61,893 bases of DNA, taken from contig RPFO01000645.1 of the NCBI GenBank assembly GCA_009746045.1, forward strand, positions 1,507,193 through 1,569,085, in the 5' to 3' direction. A program made the position numbers and the translations under genes. The stretch comes from Mesostigma viride (Eukaryota; Streptophyta; Mesostigmatophyceae; Mesostigmatales; Mesostigmataceae). Shown here piece after piece: positions 47,708 through 61,893 of the stretch; the first letter of the stretch is position 1, and every line of letters begins with the position of its first letter. Below the pieces are notes generated by a model. It saw nothing but the letters and a program-made list of their open reading frames with translations, was not told the DNA's origin and did no database searches.

Positions 47708-47728
47708 GTTGCGACGTGGGGCGCATCT
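47708..47728 (+). repeat. Hairpin motif upstream of 47778 gene
   Basis: TTGCGACGTGGGGCGCATCT, about 50 nt before the TTGTTGCAG acceptor that abuts the ATG. Confidence 0.7.
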
Positions 47729-47777
47729 TCCTGCTGACTCGTATGATTTTTCCAATTTTTTTGTTTTGTTGTTGCAG

Positions 47778-49462
47778 ATGGAAAAGGGCGGCCCTACATC
47801 GCAGGTGGTCGGCGACTCTCCCCCTAGGGGGGAAGCGTCTGAAGGGCAACCAGTTCAGGCCCAAGGCGCCTCCTCACAACAGCCTCCTCACAAGCGTGCA
47901 AGGCAGGGCACACCGCCCCCAATGGTGGAATCTGGTGTCAGCTTTGCCGTCGTCGCCGCGAAGGATGATTTCCTCGGTGGTCGTGAGATGGTGGACGATC
48001 CGGTTGCGCGGTCTCAGATTGAGCGGTTTCGGCGACTCGCGAATGGCAATCGTCAAGAGCAACTCGCGCTGTACCAAGACATCCTTAATGATAACCCTGA
48101 AGTCGCCAAGGTGCCTTATCTCTCCAAAAGCACATTCATGCCTCGTATCGAAACCATGCTCTTGCAGGAGCAAAGGGCGGCTCGGTGGGCTCAGAATCAG
48201 ACAGTAGCCGCCGCGCCCTCCCATGCCGCGCCTGCCGCAGTAGCCCAAAAGAGGGGGAAGAGTGTGCACGAGTCGGCCGCAGTGCCCTCAACCGCAAGGG
48301 ATCCCCCCGCGACTTCCAAGCCGGTCGCGACGGGCGATATGCCCCCGCCGCGGCGAAGGGAAAGGGGGAAGGGGGTCGATGGAGGGGAAGAAGATGTTTT
48401 CGAAATGACGCAGAGCAATTTGGAAGGTGGCGGGCCGATCTTCGTAAGTCTCCGCCCATTTAATTGATGTCGTGAAATACAATAAGCATTTTTTTGCAAT
48501 ATTCGCCAGAAATGTCATTTCCGACAACTAAGCGGATTTTTACTTTCCGTTGAAATGTTCGCAGGGCCGGCAAGAGGATGTGGGTGCAAGAGAAGCCCGC
48601 TCAATGGCGGGAAGCACCCAGGTACATGAGTGCGTCAGATTCCTCTCCGCAGTTTACTTGTAATGAAATGGTTTGCGTGCGTATATCCTTGTTTATTTTT
48701 GTAGTAATTTTTTTCTTGTGAATGGACAATCGCGTTTGCTATTTTTACAGGGAAGTCCGTTCGAGCAGCAAGAGGGCGGTGAGAGGAGGGGAAGTGGATC
48801 TTACGGTGGTTCCACTGCAGAGGGGGGAAGGGTAAGTTACCGTTGACTTACAAATTGAAAGTTTAGGTTCGTCCTCAATTGACAGAGTTACGACGGCCGG
48901 CGTTTCTCTACACTTTTCTTACATTAAAAATCTTCCGTTGATAATGTTCTTGCAGGAAGCCGGTCGTCAGGGTGGGGCAAATCTCCAGGGAGAGGGGGCT
49001 ATCGCTGTCGGTGAGCCTGTGTCAGAGGGCGTGGTTGGAAGCGACGGCGATACTGCGAAAATGACACGCTTTAAGGAGCAAGCGGATGCTTATCAACTGA
49101 AGAAGTTGGCAAAGTGGGTTGTGGCCGAGGTGAGAACGGAAGAAGCCCCACCTGAGGTACGGAACCAGATGATGATTCTCCATCAAGTCGCTGAGTTGAT
49201 CGTGAAGAATGCGTGCCGGCCCGATGGCGCCACACAGCCTGAGGAAATCCCGAGCGCCAAGGCCTCGATAAAGTGGATGCAGGAGAACCTGTTCGAGGGC
49301 AAAGGGAAGGAGAGGAAGTGTAAACTGTTGACGGTGACGGAGAAGGACGCCAAGACTCTGATCAAGATGTTGAAGGAACACGATGCCCGCCGGGACAAGT
49401 CTCCGAAGATCGCGAAGGGGTCGAAGAAAGCGGCTGAAGCAGCAGCGGTTGAGGGGAATGAG
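47778..49462 (+). CDS. Unknown multi-exon gene, exons 1-4
   Basis: Exons 47778-48443, 48565-48621, 48751-48831 and 48956-49462, all phase 0 with GT-AG introns (48444-48564, 48622-48750, 48832-48955). The ATG follows TTGTTGCAG directly, so an upstream 5' intron or trans-splicing is likely. The product starts with a disordered Gly/Pro/Gln region, then a helical block (RRLANGNRQEQLALYQDILN, PYLSKSTFMPRIETMLLQEQ), a Pro/Ala linker, and in exon 4 a charged helical domain (RFKEQADAYQLKKLAKWVV, KWMQENLFEGKGKERKCKLL) ending in a Lys-rich tail. No catalytic motif seen. Intron 3 carries the hairpin motif at 48887-48907. Confidence 0.7.
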
Positions 49463-49752
49463 GTAAGTCTACCTCTGTTGTGAGGGGGGCTTTGTTCTTG
49501 AGGTCCACGTTTCATGTAGGTTGCGACGGCCGGCGTTTCTTAAGTGTGACACTTACTTCCTTTTGACTAACACTTACTTCCTTTCCTGATTTCGCATCGT
49601 TGAGGGAAATGAGCCAAGTGTACCTCTGTTGTGAGGGGGGCTTTGATCTTGAGGTTTAGGTTTCATGTAGGTTGCGACGGCCGGCGTTTCTCAATCGACA
49701 TTTACTTTATTCCTTTTGGTTATGCTTTCCTGATTTTTTCGCATCACTGCAG
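49463..49752 (+). other. Intron 4 with duplicated splice-junction segment and two hairpin motifs
   Basis: The exon 4 end plus intron start (GTTGAGG, GGAATGAG, GTAAG, CTACCTCTGTTGTGAGGGGG) is duplicated about 150 bp downstream, where GAGGTAAG has become GAGCCAAG and cannot act as a donor. Each copy carries TTGCGACGGCCGGCGTTTCT (49521 and 49672). Confidence 0.8.
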
Positions 49753-52700
49753 TACGTGCAGGCCGAGAGGGCGACCCACGCGGCCATCATTCTCAATCAG
49801 CTCGACCAGCACCCGCGCCGCGAGAACATGGAAATAGCTAGTACGTGGACTGCTGCCGTCGACGAACACCAGAAGGGACTCTCCGAAGCACTTGCGACCT
49901 ACAAGGGGAAGGCGCTGAAGGGAAAGGGGAAAGGAAAGGAGGTGGAGGTTGCGGATGCTCCCGTGTCTCTGCTTGAGAAATGGGAGAAGTCCCCGGTGTC
50001 GCAGGATGATGATGACATCCTGGATGTGAACGATGAGATCGCGAAGGGCAAACGGTTGCGGCAGGAGCTTGCCGTTCAGCCTCGGGACCTCGATGAGATG
50101 TCCAAAGCCTTGGTGCATCGAAATCGGGTGTGGACAAGGAACCTGTTCGTTGGGCCTCAGAAGCTCCTCGCACGAGACTTGCATCTGTCGAGAGCGAGCA
50201 GAACGCCACCATTTTTGCCAGTTCGGAGTCCGACTACGGCCACGACAAGCTGGTGATTCCTGTGTGGCGGTACTCGTTCCAGTTTTTGGCTGACCGGTCC
50301 CCAACACTTTTCATGAGTGGATGAAAAACGAGAACACCCAGCGTCAGGTCGCGCAACTTTTCGGGGAGATAGGGGGGTTACGGACAATGAAGGCTGGCTA
50401 CGCTCGCGCAATGACTGACAAAGAGATTGATATCTACCTGCGAACGAGCTCGGCCAAGGAGATGGCCGAAGCTGCTTCCACCAAGGTTCTGACAGGACGG
50501 GCCGATGTGCTGGACTCACTTAAGCCCGTGGACGTGAGAAAGGCCGCGCTTTTGGACAGTTTGTGCAAGTCCGCCTGGGAGATGGCTCCACTCGAGAAGA
50601 AGCCATTGTTGCCGCCAGCCATTTGCGGCTTTCTCGTGCTGGACGGGAACCACTTTACCACACTCATCAAATCGGTGAAATTCGAACTGGTCGCCCCAAA
50701 TATGACGGTGGACCAAAGATCTGTGTGGTACAAGGCAATGCTGAACGGTTTCATGAAGGCGGAAAAGCTAAGGGTCGTTGCGCGGGGAGGGAAGGAGCAG
50801 GAAGTCACGAAGACCGTGGCCGCGGAGAAGCTGGAGGAGTGGGCAATGGATTGGAAGAAATTCGGGGGGGTGGACGTGCAGATGCTCAAGGGTGAGACCA
50901 TCCTGCCGACCTGGTGGCAGATCCGTGAAGAGAAGGTAAGCCAAGTTGCGACCGCCGGCGTTTCTATAAGTGGTTTTCTCGTGTTATTTCAGTATGCCAT
51001 TAGTTTGGTAAGATGCGACCACCGGCGTTTCTATAAGGGGTTTTCATGTTCCACCTTAGTATGCCATATTTTGGTCAAGATGCGACCGCCGGCGTTTCTG
51101 TCAGTCGTATTCTTGTTCTCAGTTGAGTTGTGCTTATTTGGGAGGACTATCGATGTGTCTCTGCGCGTTGTTGCCCTACGGCGATGCAGGTTTCCGAACA
51201 AGTCGGCGATGATCGAAGTTGTCAGGCAGCTCGGGAACGCCATGAACGCCGAGGACACAGCCCAAGCCAAGGCAACGTGGGGCTCAGCGCTGGGGGATGT
51301 GCACCGGGCCTACCAGGCATATGGACCCGTCAAGAGAGGGAAGGGCGTGTCTATCCCAACTCCTCTGTACGGCAAGATCTGGGCGATTGTGAAGCCCTTT
51401 TGGCAGAAAGGAGAGCAAGCCAAGGCCGAAGGGGACGGCGCGGCGACAAGGCAGGGGGGCTGAAGAGACGGACAAGTGGGGGCCGGACCAGAAGAACTTC
51501 ATGCAGCGCTGGCTGTTCTGGTGTGAGGACCCTTTGAAGCCCGCTGTCGACGGCAAGCCGGCGATCGCACAGGATATCGCGGCTCGGCAAGACTTCCTTG
51601 ACGCGCGCCCTAAAGACAAGGCGCACGAACTGTCCATTTTCACCGCGCATCGGGAACTTGCGAGTTTCCAGTACTTCGACAGCCTGATCCAAGCGCCGAT
51701 CATGTCCTGTGAGGCCCCTCCCAGCAACCTGATAAAAATAATGGAAGTCGCCAAGAATTTGATAGAGGCGGCAAAGCAATTCGCCCACATCAAGTTCCTG
51801 GAGAACCCCGAGCTGATGGCTCCTGCAGACAACTAAACGGGACTTTCGACCCCGTATTGGTGAGGGAGCACGTGTTTGGCGTGAAGCTGAAGGGCACCTT
51901 CGCCACGGACCTCGACAAGTTCATCGCCGACTGCCGCCTGACCAGAGACTTTTGGCGGGTGGTCGTCACGGCCACGAGGGCGATCATTCTCACGCTGAGG
52001 GACCTTCCGCCGGCTAAAAGGAAAGTGGTCGACCAGAAGGACTGGAAGTTCCCGAGAGGGCTGCTCGCTTCCCACCCCCGTCATTTGTATGACGATTTGG
52101 GTGTGAAGACCAAACATCTGCTGGGTGTGCCACAGGAGGCGGCGGCGGAGGTCGAGAAGGAGGTCGAGGAGGCGCGGAGGAGGGGACTACCAAGGCCAAG
52201 AAGGGGTGGCGGGACAGGTTGGAAGCCTACAGCGATTGGAAGGGGGTGAGGATGGGATCCGACTGGATCGCATACAGGACAATGACATGGAAGGAAAACG
52301 AAAAAAGAAAGGATCTGGTGGTGACGAAGGTGGTGGACGAGTTGTGCACGGGGTCTGACAAAATTCCTCGGTCGCTGAAGGACCAGGCGTTTGCTGTGCT
52401 GGACCTGGCAGCTGACAGCAACGAGAAGTGGAGGAACCTGCGCAAGTGGGACCAGACTGCATTCCGGAGGAGCGCCACATTCCCAAACCCTCCTCGCATT
52501 TGAGCCCGGTCGTGTGGGATGTGGTTGACAAGATGACCAACGCCCTTTTTAGGGGACCCTGCAGAGTTCTGCTGGTGTTCGGGGAGCCCGCCCATATCCG
52601 CCGGTGGAAGCGCCTGGTCCGCCTTATCAAATATTGGCTTGTTGAAGATGGGTGGGAAGGCCTCGCCTACTTTTCCGACGACGATTCTTCGTCTGATGAG

Positions 52701-53828
52701 GATGATGATTCGGAGAAGGGGGAAGAGGGGGAGGAGGAAGAGGGGGAGGCGGATGAGGATGAGGATGAGAAGGAGGAGGATGAGGAGGAGAAGGAGGAAG
52801 AGGGGGAGGAGGATATTGCTGAGGGGCACCCGCCCGGGTGGGTGGGGGCAGGCGGAGGGGGAGAAAGGGGATGGGGAGGAGGGAGGAGGGGGAGGGGGAG
52901 AGGGACGGGGGAGGAGATGGAAGGGGAGGGAAAAAGCGCAGTCGGGGTGATGGAGGCTCGCGTGATGAGACAATGGGGGGGATGAAGACAACAGGGGGGG
53001 AGGTAAGCGCCAGCGTGCTGGTGAAGGAGACTCGAGGCCTGTCGTTGGAAACGCCGGCGGGCGTATCTGTGACGAGGAGGGGGATCGCCAGCGGGAGGGA
53101 GGCTCGCGGCCTGTTACTGGAAACGCCGGCGGGCGTATCTGTGATGAGGAGGGGGATCGCCAGCAGGAAGGAGGCTCGCGGCCTGTTACTGGAAACGCCG
53201 GCGGGCGTATCTGTGATGAGGAGGGGGATCGCCAGCAGGAAGGAGGCTCGCAGCCTGTTACTGGTAACGCCGGCGGGCGTATCTGTGATGAGGATGGGGA
53301 TCGCCAGCAGGAAGCAGGCTCGCGGCCTGTTACTGGTAGCGCCGGCGGGCGTTCCCGATTTACGGGAGGCGGTCGTGTCCGACAGATGGGAATGAGGCCT
53401 CGTCAGGATTCATGGGGACCCCCGGTTGAGGGGACCCCCGCCCTCGCCTCGGTTTCTTTGGGTCTGGGTGACGATCCCGTACCGTCGTCAGGAAGGACGG
53501 TTGTGATGACTTTGCCCCCCGCTCGACGGGGATGGAGCAATGCCCGAACACGATACTGCTGAATGAGGATGACGATCCGGAGCCGTCGGCTGACACGGAT
53601 TTTGTTGCGAGCACCCCACTGCAGAAGAGGGTATTGGAGGCTCGTAACGTGGAGGGTCCGCCGAAAGTCTCAGGTGGAGGGCCGGCGTTTGCCGGATTGA
53701 TGCGCCCGACTGAGGTGGTCGATGTTGAGGCGCCGCCAGGGACATCGACCGCACCTTACCGCATTGACGGATATCTTCGATCGACCAAGGATGCCCTTCC
53801 ACGCTCCAACGGTACATTCGGCCGGTAA
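49753..53828 (+). pseudogene. Continuation of the 47778 gene, broken by single-base frameshifts
   Basis: Exon 5 opens at 49753 (YVQAERATHAAIILNQLDQH). Coding then passes between frames at about 50165-50185, 50292-50296 (C4 run), 51452-51457 (G6 run), 51828-51838, about 52180-52190 (G4), about 52460 (CCGG/GGAGG) and near 53500. Intron 5 spans 50936 to about 51202 (the frame favours the AG at 51202) and holds three hairpin motifs. Protein-like segments include DIYLRTSSAKEMAEAAS, PTWWQIREEK, ETDKWGPDQKNFMQRW, EHVFGVKLKGTF and an acidic Asp/Glu tract (about 52670-52800). AATAAA follows the stop (about 53840). Each shift involves one base, usually in a homopolymer, so either decay is recent or the assembly is faulty here. 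No family recognised. Confidence 0.55.
52985..53360 (+). repeat. 72-bp in-frame minisatellite made from the hairpin motif
   Basis: GGAAACGCCGGCGGGCGTAT recurs at 53047, 53119, 53191, with GGTAAC/GGTAGC variants at 53263 and 53335: exact 72-bp period, 24 codons. Its inverse (ATACGCCCGCCGGCGTTT) is the intergenic/intronic hairpin motif in opposite orientation. Two plus frames stay open (RPVTGNAGGRICDEEGD or LETPAGVSVMRRGIAS). Confidence 0.85.
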
Positions 53829-53965
53829 ATTTCATTTTCAATAAACGAGTTTAATAAGTACCTTAATATATTTCTACATAAGTTTTTTTGCATCAGTCCA
53901 TGGCTTCATTGATTTCTCACACGACCCTTCCGTATTCATGTTAATTGGCATGTGCTTACGTGCAG

Positions 53966-54652
53966 GGAAAGGCGAAGAAGAAACTCCAGTTCGGTTTCCC
54001 CGTGGATCCGCGTCTGGGACTGTGTCCGGAGAGGCCGGCCGTGTTGTTGGCCAGGCCGCGGTCGGCGAACCAGTTGCACAACCGGGGGCGGGAGGGGACG
54101 AGCTCCCACCCAAACCACAAACGCACCAGCCTTACCGTGCGGTCAGCCAGAAAAAACGTACGAAGAGTTGATGGCAGAGGCGGCGGCTGCGCAGGGGCAG
54201 AAGGCAAAACGTCGGGGAGGGGGCAGGCGAGGGGCGGGGCAGGAGACGGAGGGTGCCGACGAACCTGCACAGCCGCAGAAGGGTGGTGGTCAGGGCAGAG
54301 ATGCGACGGCCGAAAACCGAATCAGGGACGTTCGGCCGGACGTCCGGATGCGCTTTATGGATGGCGCGAAACTGAGTCGCGGAGGTTGGAGTTCGAAATG
54401 GGTAGACGACGTGTGCATAAACTGGAGCACAAGTACCCCAAGAAGGAAGATTTTCTGCTCTTTGGCACCCTCCTGGGCAAAGAGAAGAAGGTGGTGATCA
54501 GATGGTTTGATGAAGGGCACGACCTCGGTTGGAGTAATGAGTGCGAGCAAAAGTTTCGTTTCCCTCTGAAGTTCGCTAGAGAACATGTTACTCTCCTGAA
54601 GGAAGGCGCCAGCTGGGACAACATTCCTTCATATCGACCTGGCAAGCGATGA
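53966..54652 (+). pseudogene. Last exon(s) of an unknown gene, two frameshifts
   Basis: A 3' splice site CTTACGTGCAG precedes 53966. Frame-by-frame protein-like segments: KGEEETPVRFPRGSASG, then TYEELMAEAAAAQGQKAKRR and RDVRPDVRMRFMDGAKL, then KYPKKEDFLLFGTLLGKEKK and CEQKFRFPLKFAREHVTLLK, ending IPSYRPGKR before TGA. Shifts fall near an A6 run at about 54150-54156 and near 54430. It could be the 3' part of the 47778 gene (GGTAAAT at 53824 resembles a donor) or a separate gene. AATAAA occurs at about 54875. Confidence 0.5.
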
Positions 54653-55261
54653 TGGGCGAGGACTTTGCACGAAATCGCGTTTTGCACGTAATTGCCCACC
54701 GCAACGTGGAGAAATGCAGATGTACATAGTAGTTGGATCAGTGACCGTGACTTTGGGCAGTTTAGTAGTTGGGGTGACGTGTCCAATGTATATATGGTGG
54801 GGCGCGTCCAAGGGGGTCCACGCTGATTGAGCACTTGCATGTGTTCTTTAAACATATTCGGACATGTATGAAATGAATAAATTGTTTGGACGATTGCAAA
54901 TTGATTGATTGAAGAATAAGATACCATTATTAATTGAAAAATGTAAAACCTCATTGTGAATTTGTACTTCAAACTTTCACATGCATGCCCCAAATTGTGC
55001 ATTTGTGCAGGTTTTAATTATGAGAAGTAGCATTTCTCTACAAATATTGAGAAATTTAGGGGCACTTGGGGTTGTTGGCCATGTTCATTCATGATAAAAT
55101 GGACTTTTTATGCTGTAAAATCATATTCCACTAGTCCAAAACGCTGCTTTCATGACGTCAAAAGTACCAGCAATGGCCCTAGGTTGGAGCAGTAGATGTT
55201 GGGGACGCCGCATAGTGCAATTGTTTTGTAGATATAGCTTAGACCGGTAGGATTGCGTGTC
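54653..55261. other. 3' flank, no gene
   Basis: AT-rich; contains a candidate polyadenylation signal. Nothing else supported. Confidence 0.5.
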
Positions 55262-56022
55262 TCCATCCATCCATCCATCCATCCATCCATCCATCCACCC
55301 ACCCACCCACCCACCCACCCACCCACCCACCCACCCACCCACCCACCCACCCACCCACCACCACCCACCCACCCACCCACCCACCCACCCACCCACCCAC
55401 CCACCCACCCACCCACCCACCCACCCACCCACCCACCCACCCACCCACCCACCCACCCACCCACCCACCCACCCACCCACCCACCCACCCACCCACCCAC
55501 CCACCCACCCACCCACCCACCCACCCACCCACCCACCCACCCACCCACCACCCACCCACCCACCCACCCACCCACCCACCCACCCACCCACCCACCCACC
55601 CACCCACCCACCCACCCACCCACCCACCCACCCACCCACCCACCCACCCACCCACCCACCCACCCACCCACCCACCCACCCACCCACCCACCCACCCACC
55701 CACCACCCACCCACCCACCACCACCCACCACCCACCCACCCACACCCACCCACCACCCACCCACCCACCCACACCCACCCACCCACCCACCACCCACCCA
55801 CCCACCCACCCACCCACCCACCCACCCACCCACCCACCCACCCACCCACCCACCCACCCACCCACCCACCCACCCATCCATCCATCCATCCATCCATCCA
55901 TCCATCCATCCATCCATCCATCCATCCATCCATCCATCCATCCATCCATCCATCCATCCATCCATCCATCCATCCATCCATCCATCCATCCATCCATCCA
56001 TCCATCCATCCATCCATCCATC
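55262..56022. repeat. Compound tetranucleotide microsatellite
   Basis: (CCAT)n at both ends (55262-55295 and about 55876-56022) around about 580 bp of (CCCA)n with CCA and ACACCC interruptions. The G-rich strand (GGGT)n can form G-quadruplexes. Open frames are artefacts. Confidence 0.97.
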
Positions 56023-56029
56023 CACCGGG

Positions 56030-56435
56030 GTTAATGCTCCCCAACGGGAGCACGAGTTTAATTAATTAATTAATTTATAGTGCAATGCCAATGCAGGGTA
56101 GTAAATAGCCATGTTCGCCTATAGCCGAACCATGGTAGCAAACAGACATCAGCCACCCTAGCTATGCACCTCGGCGGCTAGCACTGCATGCTTGTTTGCT
56201 CACGTCTCCATAGCAACGCCATGCTCACTACGTACACGGGAGGTAATATTGTACCCACAGGGGATGCCCCGCATCTTGAGTTAGACAGGTCCGATTGAGC
56301 ACCCTGTGGCATGCCTGTGGCGTGAGGGAAGGAGGGTCGGGTTCTCTGCCCCCCTACACGTTGTGCACACTCAGGGATTAAAAGCACTTTCGTGCTCCGT
56401 GAATCCCCACGGGAGCACATGTTTAATTAATTAAT
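56030..56435. repeat. Dispersed repeat, copy 1
   Basis: Shares with 56745-57120 the blocks CCTAGCTATG, TAGCACTGC, TTGTTTGCTCACGTCT, GTCCGATTG, GCATGAGGGAAGG-like, TGTGCACAC and a GGGAGCAC/GGGCGCAC end followed by GTTTAATTAATT or GTTTAATCATTAAT. A MITE-like repeat with no coding capacity. Confidence 0.7.
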
Positions 56436-56503
56436 AATTAATTAATTAATTCACGCCGGACAATGCGGCACCCCGCCTACCAGTCCTGCTCACCTTCAGC
56501 TGC

Positions 56504-56746
56504 ATGCATGGAGGACAAGCGGCTGCTCCTCTCTCGCCGCAAGAAGTTGCACGATCGACCTCCGGCCCCTGGACGCTGGATGACGCCGTGACACCCGCTC
56601 AAAGCAGCGACGCGATCCCGGCCTGTTCGTGGCCGGAATACATCCGCCACAAGCAAGACCGGTCCCAGAAGCCCAAGATTTTCTGGAGGGGAGGGAAGTT
56701 GATGGTCAACAACCGGTTGTGGAAGCCCCCCACGGGCGCTGGCTAG
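56504..56746 (+). CDS. Weak ORF, possible terminal exon
   Basis: 80 codons between two copies of a dispersed repeat. The C-terminal half (WPEYIRHKQDRSQKPKIFWR) is protein-like. No acceptor or family match that I trust. Confidence 0.2.
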   Translation: MHGGQAAAPLSPQEVARSTSGPWTLDDAVTPAQSSDAIPACSWPEYIRHKQDRSQKPKIFWRGGKLMVNNRLWKPPTGAG

Positions 56747-57120
56747 GTAGTGATAACCATGTTTACGCGATGCATATACCTGGACACACTCGACATGTCA
56801 TGTGCTATGCTAATGCATGGTGGAAGGAATCGCCATGCCTGTATGGCCTATCCAGTAGCCCAACTGAAACAGCCAGCCTAGCTATGTTTACCGCCTAGCA
56901 CTGCTTGTTTGCTCACGTCTGCATAGTCATGCAATGCTAACACGGGTCTTGATGCACCCACGCTGGATGCCGGATCGTTTAGACGTGTCCGATTGCACCT
57001 TTGGCATGCCAGCGGCATGAGGGAAGGGGGGGGCTCTGCCCCCTTCCTGCTGTGCACACACAGGGATCACAAGCACCTCTGTGCTCCATGACTCCCCAAC
57101 GGGCGCACGTGTTTAATCAT
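56745..57120. repeat. Dispersed repeat, copy 2
   Basis: Diverged partner of 56030-56435, same orientation. Confidence 0.7.
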
Positions 57121-57323
57121 TAATCTTGGCAGCTAGCTGTGATTTTGCTGGTTCTGTTCAGTTGCCGCCAAGCAGTACATGTTGCCAAATCTCAGTTATG
57201 CAACTGTTGTCGTTGATTCATCGCTGGAGTGTAGTTTCCATGGATGGCACGGCAGACAACTGCGTAAAGCCAAAAAAGCTGCACTGCAAAAAATGGCCTG
57301 GCAGAGTGCTCCTTGCAGACAAT

Positions 57324-61893
<4,570 letters not shown>

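Noticed and set aside
55121-56069. Frames with repeated GGWV or HPPT
   Set aside because: Translation of the CCCA/CCAT microsatellite in every frame.

Overview
The window looks like nuclear DNA of a green alga (chlorophyte or charophyte; species not identifiable). The reasons are tyrosine-recombinase (DIRS/PAT-type, Volvox Kangaroo-like) retroelements, GT-AG introns, AATAAA-type 3' ends, heavy mini- and microsatellite content, and a 293-base assembly gap. Functional host genes are a minority; most of the window is nested mobile and repetitive DNA.

Layout. 1-4662: a DIRS-like retroelement on the minus strand (DIRS1: gag-like ORF, then RT-RNase H-2A-like-tyrosine recombinase). 4663-33360: a once-continuous satellite array (unit with CATCCATGTACGTAG and GAGCCTGAATCCTCATC) split into six blocks by insertions: short split-direct-repeat element A (6379-8525), a palindromic element (10905-11345), a second DIRS-like element (DIRS2, 13636-18664), a 1,036-bp multi-palindrome (18976-20011), and short element B (21674-32944). 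Element B is itself split by a 9,276-bp insertion (21910-31185) with 29-bp terminal inverted repeats and a 3-bp ATA duplication. That insertion carries several minisatellites and one or two candidate genes.

33361-43020: palindromes (one of 749 bp), diverged inverted repeats, a 372-bp tandem repeat and about 2.2 kb of C/T-rich microsatellite around the N gap. 43039-54652: a plus-strand gene cluster including a MYND zinc-finger protein and a multi-exon gene of unknown function. Its first four exons are clean and its later part is broken by single-base frameshifts. A 21-nt hairpin-like motif recurs through this cluster in intergenic DNA and introns. Short element C (45657-47699) is inserted here. 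55262-56022: CCCA/CCAT microsatellite. 57324-61893: four phase-consistent minus-strand exons of an intact conserved gene continuing past the right edge.

The main observation is that elements A, B, C and DIRS2 share one architecture, A1-internal-B1-A2-B2 (PAT-type split direct repeats). All four carry the same 15-nt C-rich sequence, CCCACCC(A/G)CCC(A/T)CCC, exactly at the A2/B2 junction; on the other strand this is four G3 tracts with 1-nt loops. End sequences pair element A with DIRS1, and elements B and C with DIRS2, suggesting two autonomous/non-autonomous families in the same window.
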